A program made the translations under genes and the position numbers. From contig JAFLUJ010000157.1 in NCBI GenBank assembly GCA_022511485.1, positions 1-21,651 on the forward strand: DNA of 21,651 nucleotides, given 5' to 3'. Positions 1 to 7,303 of this stretch are shown here, piece by piece. The stretch comes from Oscillospiraceae bacterium (GTDB lineage Bacteria; Bacillota; Clostridia; Oscillospirales; Ruminococcaceae). Each line of letters begins with the position of its first letter. Within the stretch, counting starts at the first letter, position 1. Under the pieces are notes generated by a model. The model was not told the DNA's origin. It worked only from the letters and a program-made list of their open reading frames with translations, and did no database searches.

Positions 1-683
1 ACGGCATTCATAGGATTCGTGCGGTAGTTAAAAATGCTGAAGGATTTTCTAAAATCTATAAAACGGCATACGATGCACAAATATCATCAGCTCATCAGCA
101 AGATACACTTGCTCCAATTATTAGCGCTTTGGGCATGAATTTATACGACACGTTTGGTCCAGCAGAATCAAAAATAAACATTGTTACTGAAGGTATAAGT
201 GATTACATCTATATTAGTACTATGGCAAAGGTATTAGAAATTGATACAAAAAAATATGCAATTATACCATCTGTCGGGGCAACAAATTGTATAAATATTT
301 GTTGTATTCTGCATGGCTGGGGCTGTAAGTTTGTTGCACTTTTTGATTTCGACAAGGAAGGCGTAGAAAATGGCGGAGAATTTTTACATAAAAAAATGTG
401 TTATGAAATGAACAAGCAGTTTTGTTATGTTAAAAATGTTTCTCAAGATGAGATTGATTCAAAATCATATGTAACTAAAAGCTATATGATTGAAGATTTA
501 ATGTTACGAACAGAAATTGAACGATTTTGTAACGATGCTAAAATATCCCCTTCCACAAGTAAACCATTAATAGCAAAAATGATATGTACAGCTATTGAAA
601 AAGGAACTTTTCTTCCAAGTAAAGAGTGCAAAAATAATTTTGAGCAATTATTCACAAGGATATTCTCATGTTTTAAAGACTGA
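1..683 (+). CDS. OLD-like/AAA ATPase C-terminal TOPRIM region (5' partial)
   Basis: The reading frame (codons from base 3) is open through the left window edge, so the gene starts outside; the TTG at 129 is internal. The visible ~226 residues contain a TOPRIM-type pattern: a hydrophobic strand ending in an acidic residue, IVTEGISD (Glu codon 189-191), then ~50 residues later a second strand ending in DFD, VALFDFDKEG (codons 345-353). TOPRIM domains hold Mg2+ for phosphodiester cleavage; this spacing is typical of the C-terminal half of OLD-family nucleases, which carry an ABC-type ATPase domain N-terminally. That ATPase would lie upstream and is not visible. OLD proteins often act in phage defence, alone or with partners. 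The AT-rich base use fits accessory DNA. Family placement is moderately sure; activity is inferred. Confidence 0.6.
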   Translation, partial: GIHRIRAVVKNAEGFSKIYKTAYDAQISSAHQQDTLAPIISALGMNLYDTFGPAESKINIVTEGISDYIYISTMAKVLEIDTKKYAIIPSVGATNCINICCILHGWGCKFVALFDFDKEGVENGGEFLHKKMCYEMNKQFCYVKNVSQDEIDSKSYVTKSYMIEDLMLRTEIERFCNDAKISPSTSKPLIAKMICTAIEKGTFLPSKECKNNFEQLFTRIFSCFKD

Positions 684-715
684 AATAAGCTTTTTAAAGT
701 AATTTATTGTTAAAA

Positions 716-743
716 ATAATACACAAAACAGCATATAAGTCAA
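716..743 (-). promoter_or_regulatory. Leftward promoter-like site in repeat copy 1
   Basis: On the minus strand TTGACT (738-743) and TATTAT (716-721) are separated by 16 bases. The equivalent site in copy 2 has a 17-base spacer and faces a gene. Here the transcript would run antisense into the 3' end of the TOPRIM gene, so this copy may be weaker or vestigial. Confidence 0.4.
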
Positions 744-790
744 TCTGCATACTTTCTCCCGAATATATAGTATTAAAAACTCTAACCCAC

Positions 791-819
791 TTGAAATTAT
801 TCCAAAATTGTGATATAAT
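791..819 (+). promoter_or_regulatory. Sigma-A promoter in repeat copy 1
   Basis: TTGAAA (791-796), 17-base spacer, TATAAT (814-819). It is conserved base for base in the hexamers of copy 2, although the flanks have drifted. No plus-strand gene follows; the transcript would meet the 997-1038 hairpin after ~200 nt. Confidence 0.7.
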
Positions 820-825
820 ATTATC

Positions 826-1040
826 AAAGCTAATCCTTATGAGAAAAATGATAGCTTTTTGATAGCAGAAGTTAATATACCCTATAGAATAAGGATAATC
901 TGTATCAATACATATCAAATTAAATCAAATCACCATAGCAAAATCAGTTAAGATTGCTTTTGATTTTGCGAGTGGGAATAGAAAAATAATAATATTTGAT
1001 CCTCTTAAATGGCTTTATATAGCCATTTAAGAGGATCATT
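826..1040 (+). ncRNA. Candidate small RNA 1 (repeat copy 1)
   Basis: A consensus promoter upstream and a long perfect hairpin at 997-1038 downstream delimit a ~215-nt transcript with no credible ORF (the ATG at ~839 gives only a few codons and has no ribosome site). Visible structure: ATCCTTAT near the 5' end can pair with ATAAGGAT ~60 nt later, enclosing GATAGC repeats; a 9-bp hairpin lies at 938-969. It matches no RNA family I recognise. Its ending differs completely from that of candidate RNA 2, as if a shared 5' module had acquired different 3' ends. Confidence 0.4.
997..1038. terminator. 18-bp perfect hairpin, probably bidirectional terminator
   Basis: TGATCCTCTTAAATGGCT (997-1014) is the exact reverse complement of 1021-1038, with a 6-base loop. 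T-rich sequence lies to its right and an A-rich run to its left, so it could end both the rightward transcript from repeat copy 1 and the leftward Fic transcript, whose stop codon is ~40 bp away. Confidence 0.7.
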
Positions 1041-1074
1041 TAATTTTAGTGGCTACATTTTAGCTACATTCATA

Positions 1075-2127
1075 TTATTCTGTATCATTCCTCGTATAAT
1101 AAGTGGAACGCCCTCCACCGTGACGGACAAGACTTCCATCCTCCACAAGCTTTTTAAGAGCATTTTCTATTGTAGCTCTGCCCAGAGACGGACACATCTC
1201 CATAATATCGCTTTTCGTGATTTTTCCTATCTTGCTGTATGCTGCTCTGCGGACTATTTCCACCGCGGGCAGCTTTTCTTCTATCAGCTTAACTCTGTCT
1301 TCAAAGTCACGGTAACAGGCAAGTATAGTTTTAAGCAGATATTTTATAAATGCAGACGGATCTTCTTCGCCATAATGCCAACCGTTCTGACATTCTTCAA
1401 GTGCATCATAATACTGCATTTTATTTTTTGCGATCTTGCTTTCAAGAGAAATATATTTCCCCACAAAATAGCCTGATCTATAAAGCAACAGTGTTGTCAA
1501 CAGACGGCTCATGCGTCCGTTTCCGTCATTAAACGGGTGAATACACAAAAAATCATGTATGAATGTCGGTATAAGTATCAGCGGATCAACTTCACCTGTG
1601 TCAATAATTCTATTGAAGCTATCGCAAATCTCGTCAATTGCTGCCGGTGTTTCAAAAGGCGACAGTGGAGTAAACATCACATGGGAAATTTCATTTTCAT
1701 CAGTCACACTGATGTAATTCTGCGTATTTTTAAATGAACCGCCTATTCCTTTTTCGGAATATTTATATAAATCCCTATGAAGCTGGAGAATATAATTTGA
1801 CCTAATTGGGATAAACTCATAATTTTCGTGTATGGTATTTAGCACGTCTCGATAACCCATTATCTCCATTTCATCTCGGTTTCTCGGAGTGGTTTTATCT
1901 GCACAAAGCTGTTTCAGACGTGTGCTTGTGGTACGGATACCCTCTATTTCGTTTGAAGCCTCGGTACTCTGAACCTTTGCGATTTCCACAAGTCTATCAA
2001 GATCGGCAGTATTTTGTTTCAGATAATGCTCCTGTTTGCCTTTAAATTCGTGTATCTGTGCTATAAGGTTTAAAATCTCATTATCCCATTTTCTATGTTT
2101 TAAATCTGAATAATTAAACTTTCTCAT
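1075..2127 (-). CDS. Fic family protein AMP-transferase (class II)
   Basis: 350 residues. The Fic core motif HPFNDGNGRMSR is complete at ~197-208, with the catalytic His197 and the phosphate-binding Asn/Gly/Arg loop, so an active enzyme is expected. Such enzymes transfer AMP from ATP to hydroxyl side chains of target proteins. The N-terminal region carries the inhibitory motif [S/T]xxxE[G/N] as S58-N-E-I-E62-G63, placing it among autoinhibited class II Fic proteins, where the inhibitory Glu lies upstream of the core. Residues ~290-345 look like a winged-helix domain (GKITKSDIMEMCPSLGRATI..), common in this length class. The ATG has a GGGGA-type ribosome site. A dedicated promoter with an overlapping inverted repeat lies just upstream (2161-2213), so it may be autoregulated through the winged helix; that is inference. 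The target protein is unknown. Confidence 0.93.
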   Translation of the reverse strand: MRKFNYSDLKHRKWDNEILNLIAQIHEFKGKQEHYLKQNTADLDRLVEIAKVQSTEASNEIEGIRTTSTRLKQLCADKTTPRNRDEMEIMGYRDVLNTIHENYEFIPIRSNYILQLHRDLYKYSEKGIGGSFKNTQNYISVTDENEISHVMFTPLSPFETPAAIDEICDSFNRIIDTGEVDPLILIPTFIHDFLCIHPFNDGNGRMSRLLTTLLLYRSGYFVGKYISLESKIAKNKMQYYDALEECQNGWHYGEEDPSAFIKYLLKTILACYRDFEDRVKLIEEKLPAVEIVRRAAYSKIGKITKSDIMEMCPSLGRATIENALKKLVEDGSLVRHGGGRSTYYTRNDTE

Positions 2128-2160
2128 AATATTCCCCTATCTTCAAAGCTATTCACCTAC

Positions 2161-2189
2161 ATTATACAGTATTTTAGGAGAATAGTCAA
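2161..2189 (-). promoter_or_regulatory. Promoter of the Fic gene
   Basis: On the minus strand TTGACT (2184-2189), 17 bases, TATAAT (2161-2166), about 35 bp before the Fic ATG. It lets the Fic gene be transcribed separately from the DUF6125-like gene upstream. Confidence 0.8.
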
Positions 2190-2236
2190 TACATTCGCAA
2201 GATTTTCTCCTAATATCATTGACATTTTAGGTAAAT
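2171..2236. promoter_or_regulatory. Putative operator over the Fic promoter
   Basis: TTAGGAGAA (2174-2182) and TTCTCCTAA (2205-2213) form a perfect 9-bp inverted repeat whose left arm lies in the promoter spacer next to the -35. A further related direct half-site, ATTTTAGGTAAAT (2224-2236), matches ATTTTAGGAGAAT (2171-2183) at 11 of 13 positions. A protein bound here would block RNA polymerase. The regulator is not identified; the winged-helix end of the Fic protein is one candidate. Confidence 0.5.
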
Positions 2237-2261
2237 ATTATGCTTTTAATGGCTTTAGACT

Positions 2262-2774
2262 TTATATCCAAAACTCCCACGCACATGAACAGGTATCATC
2301 AGTAACATCAGGATAACAGCTTATGCAACGGCATTTTATTCTGTCGTCTATCACTTCTGCAAATCCGCTGTATTCATAAATAGCAGCACTTTTGCATGGA
2401 TGAAGCGGCATATTCTTTCTGGTACGTGTTTCCTGAACACGGCATACAGTAATTTTATAAGTAAGTTTATTGTCTTTTATGACAGTTTCACTTGGATTAG
2501 CTCTGTCCACCATTCTGTATGACATAGCTTTAGCAAGTCCTTCAAGTCCCGGGTGTTCCGAAAGTCCCAGAAATTTCTTTATCCTTCTTGCTTCGGAACG
2601 AGTGTAAAGCTTCCACGCCTCTTCATCGTGGTGCATTGCTCTGTCCATACCCATTTCTTTTTCTATGGACTGAAACCAGACTCCGTCCATAACGATCAGA
2701 TTTTTTGCGTCGATAAAAAGCAGTTCTATTAATTGCTCCCTTAACAACTCATTCAATTCTTCTTTATTAAGCAT
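2262..2774 (-). CDS. DUF6125-type cysteine-rich cytosolic protein
   Basis: 170 residues, no signal peptide or membrane segment. The N-terminal half has the pattern DGVWF...(hydrophobic/acidic)...EAWKLYTRSEARRIKKFLGL; the C-terminal half has ordered cysteines: CRVQ (C111), PCK (C127), CRCISCYPD (C148, C150, C153) and CSCAWEF (C162, C164). This layout matches DUF6125 as I know it, related to a small family annotated as L-2-amino-thiazoline-4-carboxylate hydrolase-like. The cysteines suggest metal binding or a thiol site, unproven. The ATG has GGAG about 11 bases upstream. It is transcribed from the minus-strand promoter at the left end of repeat copy 2. The Fic gene follows in the same direction after ~130 bp but has its own promoter. 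No function can be stated. Confidence 0.7.
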   Translation of the reverse strand: MLNKEELNELLREQLIELLFIDAKNLIVMDGVWFQSIEKEMGMDRAMHHDEEAWKLYTRSEARRIKKFLGLSEHPGLEGLAKAMSYRMVDRANPSETVIKDNKLTYKITVCRVQETRTRKNMPLHPCKSAAIYEYSGFAEVIDDRIKCRCISCYPDVTDDTCSCAWEFWI

Positions 2775-2831
2775 ATGATTATGTACTCCATTTTCAAATT
2801 TGATTTATTTATCAGGCAGTTACCCATTAAA

Positions 2832-2860
2832 ATAATACCACAAAACAGCATATAAGTCAA
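2832..2860 (-). promoter_or_regulatory. Promoter of the DUF6125-like gene
   Basis: Minus-strand TTGACT (2855-2860), 17-base spacer, TATTAT (2832-2837). The predicted start is ~50 nt upstream of the ATG at 2774, with no gene between. Confidence 0.65.
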
Positions 2861-2898
2861 TCCGCATATTTTCTCCCGAATATATAACTCTAAAACGC

Positions 2899-2927
2899 TT
2901 GAAATTACTCCAAAATTGTGATATAAT
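2899..2927 (+). promoter_or_regulatory. Sigma-A promoter in repeat copy 2
   Basis: TTGAAA (2899-2904), 17 bases, TATAAT (2922-2927), the same as in copy 1. It faces a gene-free stretch that ends in a strong intrinsic terminator, so it appears to drive a non-coding RNA. Confidence 0.75.
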
Positions 2928-2933
2928 ATTATC

Positions 2934-3240
2934 AAAGCTAATCCTTATGCGAAAAATGATAGCATTTCAGTGATAGCTTTTTGATAGCAGAAGTTAATAT
3001 ACCCTATAGAATAAGGATAATCTGTATCAATGCATATCAAATAAAATCAAATCGCCATAGCAAAATCAGTTAAGATTGCTTTTGATTTTGCGAGTGGGAG
3101 TAGTAGCAAGGCGTCTGAAAATAGCTTAAATACATACTTTTCAGACATTGTGATAGCACCATGGAAACGTTTTGGTAACATTTAAATTATTCTCTAAATC
3201 AAAGAGCTAACCGATTTTGAAAGTCAGTTAGCTCTTTTTG
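2934..3240 (+). ncRNA. Candidate small RNA 2 (repeat copy 2)
   Basis: About 305 nt between a consensus promoter and an 11-bp terminator with a U tract, in a ~540-bp gap without a plausible gene; the longest ATG frames stop within a few codons and lack ribosome sites. Structures seen: an 8-bp ATCCTTAT / ATAAGGAT pairing enclosing three GATAGC repeats; the conserved 9-bp hairpin 3060-3091; a second 9-bp hairpin GTCTGAAAA / TTTTCAGAC (3113-3146), absent from copy 1; then the terminator 3201-3239. I do not recognise a family. A long 5' leader for a lost gene is an alternative. Confidence 0.5.
3201..3239 (+). terminator. Intrinsic terminator of candidate small RNA 2
   Basis: AAAGAGCTAAC (3201-3211) pairs perfectly with 3227-3237 around a 15-base loop, followed by a run of T. 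It may also weakly end the leftward MFS transcript, which stops ~80 bp away. Confidence 0.85.
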
Positions 3241-3317
3241 TTTATGAAAAAACTATATTTAATGATTCTTGCATCAGTGTGAACTCTGGGCAGATAACAT
3301 GGAAGTATAATTACTTA

Positions 3318-4481
3318 TCAGGAGATTCCTTTTGACTTTTTTAAACAGAACTTTAAAATATATAGCATAACACACAAAAAAACAGCCGATACAGGAAGTA
3401 CAATGATAGCTTTACCGTAACCAACATTTTCTACAAGCTTTCCGAAAAAAGCATTGAAGAAAATATCAAACAATGTACCAATACTCAGCACAAATCCTGT
3501 TGCAGAACCAACAATACCCGGATCATAAAATTTACCTATAAGCATAACTAACATCGGATAAATGATTGAGAAAGCAATACCTGAAGCAGATAACAGAATT
3601 ATCCCCTGTCTCCCCAGTGCAATTCCCGCGGAATAAAGCATGACTCCCACAGATGACCATATCAAAAGACTTCTGAATACTCCTATCTTTTCGATCAGAG
3701 GGGCAAAAATAAGCCGTCCTAATGTGATACCTCCAAAAAACAAGGAAAGATACATCGCAGATCTGGAAATGGTAAATCCTAAGTACTGACTGCCATATGA
3801 TGTCATCCAATTCATAAGACCATGTTCCGCAACAAAATAACATCCACATATAATTATCAGAATCCATGTGGCAGGATTTAAAATCAAGGTCTTATAACTT
3901 ATCTTTTCTTCTGATTTTTCCGGCTCGGGAAAATCAAGCGTCATAAGCAGTATGAAGCAAATCACAGCCGATGACAGCATTATCAAATTGGCAATATGCC
4001 ATGATCTTATGTTCTCGGCATATTTTCCGCCGATATTCTGTGTCAGAGTGATCCCTATACCCTGAAGAAAATTAAATGCACTGACAAATAACGCAGGAGA
4101 AGCAAATATAAGCGGAGTAAGTATATTTATAGACGTAGATATCATTGTTGAAGCTCCCATAGTAAACATTATTGTCATAAAGAGAATATAATAATTTTCT
4201 GTAAATACATGAACGCCTAATGCGATTATCCATATAATAATCATCCATCCGATAAAGCGTTTCCTCGGCATTTTATCAGAAATATGCCCTCCAAGCAGCA
4301 AGAACAACAGATTCCCAATATAACTTGCCATTATTATAAGAGAAGACTGAGAGGCTGTTAAATCAAATGTTCTGCGGAATTCAGGAAGAAAGATCCCTCT
4401 TAATGAATCGGAAGCTGCTGTTGTCATCATAATAAGCGAGCAAAAAATTAGCGTTGTTATCTTTTTATTATCTTTTATCAT
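3318..4481 (-). CDS. MFS transporter
   Basis: 387 residues, almost wholly hydrophobic segments separated by short loops, the usual size of a 12-helix major facilitator. The loop between helices 2 and 3 carries the MFS motif A in the form GGHISDKMPRKR (~64-75). The pattern YLSLFFGGITLGRLIF in the second half resembles sugar/fucose-permease-like MFS members, but the substrate cannot be assigned. It should act in the cytoplasmic membrane as a proton- or solute-coupled carrier. The start has only a weak AAGAAG ribosome site. A promoter lies at 4522-4550. It stands alone, with terminator-like hairpins on both sides. Confidence 0.88.
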   Translation of the reverse strand: MIKDNKKITTLIFCSLIMMTTAASDSLRGIFLPEFRRTFDLTASQSSLIIMASYIGNLLFLLLGGHISDKMPRKRFIGWMIIIWIIALGVHVFTENYYILFMTIMFTMGASTMISTSINILTPLIFASPALFVSAFNFLQGIGITLTQNIGGKYAENIRSWHIANLIMLSSAVICFILLMTLDFPEPEKSEEKISYKTLILNPATWILIIICGCYFVAEHGLMNWMTSYGSQYLGFTISRSAMYLSLFFGGITLGRLIFAPLIEKIGVFRSLLIWSSVGVMLYSAGIALGRQGIILLSASGIAFSIIYPMLVMLIGKFYDPGIVGSATGFVLSIGTLFDIFFNAFFGKLVENVGYGKAIIVLPVSAVFLCVMLYILKFCLKKSKGIS

Positions 4482-4521
4482 ATCTGAACTTCTTTTCTAT
4501 AATATAATTCTATACAAAACT

Positions 4522-4550
4522 ATTTTAATAAGATTTCAGCTATAAGTCAA
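4522..4550 (-). promoter_or_regulatory. Promoter of the MFS gene
   Basis: Minus-strand TTGACT (4545-4550), 17 bases, TAAAAT (4522-4527), ~40 bp before the ATG at 4481. The -10 is imperfect. Confidence 0.55.
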
Positions 4551-4661
4551 GAGAATATCTTTTAATAATATTAATCTTGGAGAGAAGATGGCATTAAACA
4601 TCTTGACGAAGGAATTGAACAAATGTCACCATCTGCGTCATTGCAAGCTTCATTTATAAAT

Positions 4662-4702
4662 TTAAGGCAACACCGCGTAACTATTGTGAGGTGTTGCCTT
4701 AA
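4662..4702. terminator. 13-bp hairpin, probable terminator
   Basis: TTAAGGCAACACC (4662-4674) is the exact reverse complement of 4690-4702, with a 15-base loop. It lies ~25 bp after the stop of the minus-strand gene at 4727, with A/T-rich flanks. The core AAGGCAACACC resembles a motif I associate with dispersed intergenic repeats in Ruminococcus genomes, so it may be a mobile repeat end used as a terminator; that part is recollection, not shown here. Confidence 0.65.
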
Positions 4703-4726
4703 TATTTATAAAAAATATTATTAAGC

Positions 4727-5446
4727 CTATGCAACCGTGACTGAACCTGCAATATTATATATCCTCTGAACATCAATTTCATCTTCATCGGAAGATAAAA
4801 ATATCCAATACACTGTATATGGGTCAGTTTCACTGAACACACATATTGTCGGTTTTAAAGCAGATGGTTGATACTTGCTTAAATAAAGAAATCCATGACA
4901 TCCATTGCCCATTACATCATATATATCCACCATTAGATAATTGCATAAATAATCACGCTTTTTAGCAAGCATATAAAATTTATGTGCATAAAAATTGCTT
5001 TGGAGGCGGAAATCATTCATGGATAAATGATACTGAAAATAACGCAGATCATAGGGGGAGAAAACAGGCTTATCTGTATATTTTGAAAACGTTTCTATTT
5101 CAGATCCAGTCATATCCTCGATACTGTAGATAAACGGAAACGGTGCATTTTCAGAATCCATTATCGATATAGTGATCTTGTAATTCTCTCCTGCGAATAT
5201 ATTTTCAGATTTTGTATTATTCATTCCCGATTCAGCAGTAAAAGTGAGACTGCCAAAAGAATAACTGTCCGTGTCATATGAAATCGCATCAGATACAGGC
5301 AATTCAAGCACCGGGTCATCAAGAATCTGAATCTCCATTTTTATTTTAAAATACCACCAGATACCTGATAAAGTAAAACATAATATCAGGATCAGGACAA
5401 CAATGCAAAATATTCCGATAATAGCTTTTGATTTCTTTTTCGGCAT
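4727..5446 (-). CDS. Membrane-anchored hypothetical protein
   Basis: 239 residues from the ATG at 5446. A second ATG four codons upstream (5458) is less likely because the GGGGGAT ribosome site overlaps its first codons and is well spaced for the inner ATG. The start is MPKKKSK, then one long hydrophobic helix (~7-30, IIGIFCIVVLILILCF..) and a polar ~205-residue domain, presumably outside the cell (N-in signal anchor). No lipobox is placed for cleavage. The domain is rich in aromatic residues with no motif I recognise. It follows the ABC exporter genes on the same strand after ~75 bp without an obvious terminator, so it could be an accessory gene of that operon. Confidence 0.65.
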   Translation of the reverse strand: MPKKKSKAIIGIFCIVVLILILCFTLSGIWWYFKIKMEIQILDDPVLELPVSDAISYDTDSYSFGSLTFTAESGMNNTKSENIFAGENYKITISIMDSENAPFPFIYSIEDMTGSEIETFSKYTDKPVFSPYDLRYFQYHLSMNDFRLQSNFYAHKFYMLAKKRDYLCNYLMVDIYDVMGNGCHGFLYLSKYQPSALKPTICVFSETDPYTVYWIFLSSDEDEIDVQRIYNIAGSVTVA

Positions 5447-5523
5447 ATTATCCCCCATTTCAGAATCATTCCAGCGTCATGCTCAATATCCCACTATATT
5501 ATCAGCAAACAGTGCGCAGCAGC

Positions 5524-7293
5524 TCAGCTCGCCCTGCTGTTGTAAAGCTTGTAGTAGTCTCCCTTTTTAGCAAGAAGCTCCTCATGTGTTCCGCACTCGG
5601 TTATTCCTCTGTCAGACACATACATTATCTTGTCACAATTTTGTATGGTAGAAAGTCTGTGGGCGATGATGAAGGACGTCCGTCCTTCCAGAAGTCTTTG
5701 CAGACCCTCCTGCAAAAGTCGCTCTGTCCGGGCGTCGATGGAGGAGGTAGCCTCGTCCAGCACAAGAATTTTCGGATCGCTTACAAGAGTTCTTGCAAAT
5801 GCTATAAGCTGCTTCTGACCCTGTGAAAGAGTAGAGCCTCCTTCTGTGATCTCGGTATCATAGCCCTTTGGAAACTCCCGTATAAACTCATCGGCACAGA
5901 CCGTCCTGCAAGCGCGGACGATCTCCTCATGGGTAGCGTCCAGTCTGCCGTAACGAATATTCTCCTCTATAGTTCCGCTGAAAACCACGCTGTCCTGAAG
6001 CATTATACCCATCTGAGAACGCAGTGATCTCAGCGTCACATCCGAAACATTATGCTCGTCAATAAGCACAGCACCGCCTGTAACGTCATAGAAACGGGAA
6101 ATAAGATTTACAATAGTAGTTTTACCTGCTCCCGTAGGACCTACAAGAGCAACGCTCTCGCCCTTTTTAACACTGAAAGACAGATTTTCAAGAATAGTCT
6201 TGCTTTCGTCATAAGCAAAGGTAACGTTGTCGAAACGGACATTTCCCTCGATTTTCGGAAGCTCCCCTGCCCCCTCTTTATCGCTGACCTTTACAGGCTC
6301 GTCCAGAGTTTCAAAAATTCTTTCAAGATAGGAAACCGCATTGACGAAGTTATTGAACAGGTTCGCCAGCGTAAGTATAGGCTGCCAGAAACGGGAAGCA
6401 TAGCTGGACATCGCCACTATAGTTCCAAGGGATACCGACGCAGGACCAATTATAAGAAGTCCCACAAAGTATATGGCGGCGCTGATTATAGCGGAAATTG
6501 TGTCAACCATAGGCCACAACAGGTTGTTGTATGTAACTGCTTTCATCCAGTCGTGGCGGTATGCTTCTGAAAGCTTTCCGAAAATTTCGGCATTTTCCTC
6601 CTCACGGCTGAAAAGCTGTGTGACTATTACGCCGACGATCCCCTCATGGAGGTAAGCGTTAAGGTTGGAGCTTTTGTTATTTACTTTCTGCCACGCCTTC
6701 CGCTGCTTGTTCTTGATTATCAGTATAAAGCAGGCAAGCACAGGTACACCAGCCATTATCACAAGAGCCATGCGCCAATGCATTGCAAACATGAACACAG
6801 CGATAAAAATAAGGTTGAAAAGCTCAAGGATAAAGGTTATGATACCGTTGGAAAGGGTATCCGAAACACTGTTTATGTAGTTGATGATACGCACAAGTAT
6901 TTTTCCGTGGGGACGGCTGTCATAATACTCAAAGGAAAGCCTTTGAAGATGCTCGAAAAGGTCTGTCCTGATGTCGAAAATGATGTCCTGTCCCACCTTT
7001 GTCATAATACGGGAACGTATTGTAGCAAATGTGATATTCACTACTATAGTCAAAAGCAGCAGAGCCGCCATAAGGATAAGTCCCGGAATATCCTTATTGG
7101 GGATGGTAACGTCCAGAGCGTGCTGAGTTATGACCGGAGCAAAAAGTCCGATAACAACTGCCGCCGCACTGAGCAGCAGGGAAATTATCATGCGACCCTT
7201 ATACCGGGAAACGTACACCATAGCCCGTTTTAAATGACGTATATCAAAGGGGGATTCAAGAGCTTCGTCAATATCATATTTATTTCTTGCCAT
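5524..7293 (-). CDS. ABC exporter half-transporter, canonical subunit (BmrD-like)
   Basis: 589 residues: six-helix exporter membrane domain (~20-330) fused to an ATPase domain. Walker A GPTGAGKTT (385-393), ABC signature LSQGQ (489-493), Walker B LVLDE with catalytic Glu514, D-loop SSID, and switch His545 in IIAHRLS are all intact. Paired with the upstream gene, whose equivalent residues are degenerate, it fits the heterodimeric multidrug exporter class (BmrC/BmrD, LmrC/LmrD, TM287/288 type), where one ATP site hydrolyses and the other is mainly structural. Expected role: ATP-driven export of drugs or other amphipaths across the cytoplasmic membrane. It lies 140 bp after its partner. Its ATG has no well-spaced ribosome site; a GGGAG 15 bases upstream sits in a small hairpin, suggesting coupled or restrained translation. 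Confidence 0.92.
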   Translation of the reverse strand: MARNKYDIDEALESPFDIRHLKRAMVYVSRYKGRMIISLLLSAAAVVIGLFAPVITQHALDVTIPNKDIPGLILMAALLLLTIVVNITFATIRSRIMTKVGQDIIFDIRTDLFEHLQRLSFEYYDSRPHGKILVRIINYINSVSDTLSNGIITFILELFNLIFIAVFMFAMHWRMALVIMAGVPVLACFILIIKNKQRKAWQKVNNKSSNLNAYLHEGIVGVIVTQLFSREEENAEIFGKLSEAYRHDWMKAVTYNNLLWPMVDTISAIISAAIYFVGLLIIGPASVSLGTIVAMSSYASRFWQPILTLANLFNNFVNAVSYLERIFETLDEPVKVSDKEGAGELPKIEGNVRFDNVTFAYDESKTILENLSFSVKKGESVALVGPTGAGKTTIVNLISRFYDVTGGAVLIDEHNVSDVTLRSLRSQMGIMLQDSVVFSGTIEENIRYGRLDATHEEIVRACRTVCADEFIREFPKGYDTEITEGGSTLSQGQKQLIAFARTLVSDPKILVLDEATSSIDARTERLLQEGLQRLLEGRTSFIIAHRLSTIQNCDKIMYVSDRGITECGTHEELLAKKGDYYKLYNSRAS

Positions 7294-7303
7294 AGCTTTA
7301 TTA

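Larger units (their letters stand above)
713..981 (+). repeat. ~270-bp direct repeat, copy 1
   Basis: Nearly the same sequence recurs at 2829-3103 in the same orientation. The two differ by scattered substitutions and a few indels, the largest being 14 bases missing here in a GATAGC-rich stretch. The unit carries a minus-strand promoter at its left end, a plus-strand consensus promoter at 791-819, and a perfect 9-bp hairpin (GCAAAATCA / TGATTTTGC, 938-969) near its right end. No convincing ORF lies in it: the minus-strand frame over this stretch is not conserved between copies because of indels. It fills most of the ~390-bp gap between the TOPRIM gene and the Fic gene. Confidence 0.9.
2829..3103 (+). 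repeat. ~270-bp direct repeat, copy 2
   Basis: Second copy of the unit at 713-981. It has 14 extra bases in a GATAGC-rich stretch (three GATAGC here, two in copy 1). The 9-bp hairpin is conserved (3060-3068 with 3083-3091). Here the unit acts as a divergent promoter region: leftward to the DUF6125-like gene, rightward to a candidate small RNA. Together the copies bracket a ~2.1-kb, two-gene minus-strand cassette. Confidence 0.9.

Noticed and set aside
694..918. Minus-strand 74-codon ORF in repeat copy 1
   Set aside because: The frame is broken by indels relative to repeat copy 2 and has no ribosome site; the repeat explains the sequence as promoters plus hairpins.
1050..1071. Short direct repeat GCTACATT(TTA)GCTACATT beside the Fic stop, considered as an attachment site
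   Set aside because: Only 8-base units, no matching second site or integrase in the window.
4570..4725. Protein-like translation (reading EDGIKHLDEGIEQMSP..) and a 24-codon ATG ORF in the gap between the MFS and membrane-protein genes
   Set aside because: Too short, with no family match and no convincing ribosome site; could be a gene remnant but cannot be supported.
6646..7233. 195-codon plus-strand ORF opposite the ABC transporter gene
   Set aside because: Shadow of the intact ABC membrane domain; low-complexity translation without domains.
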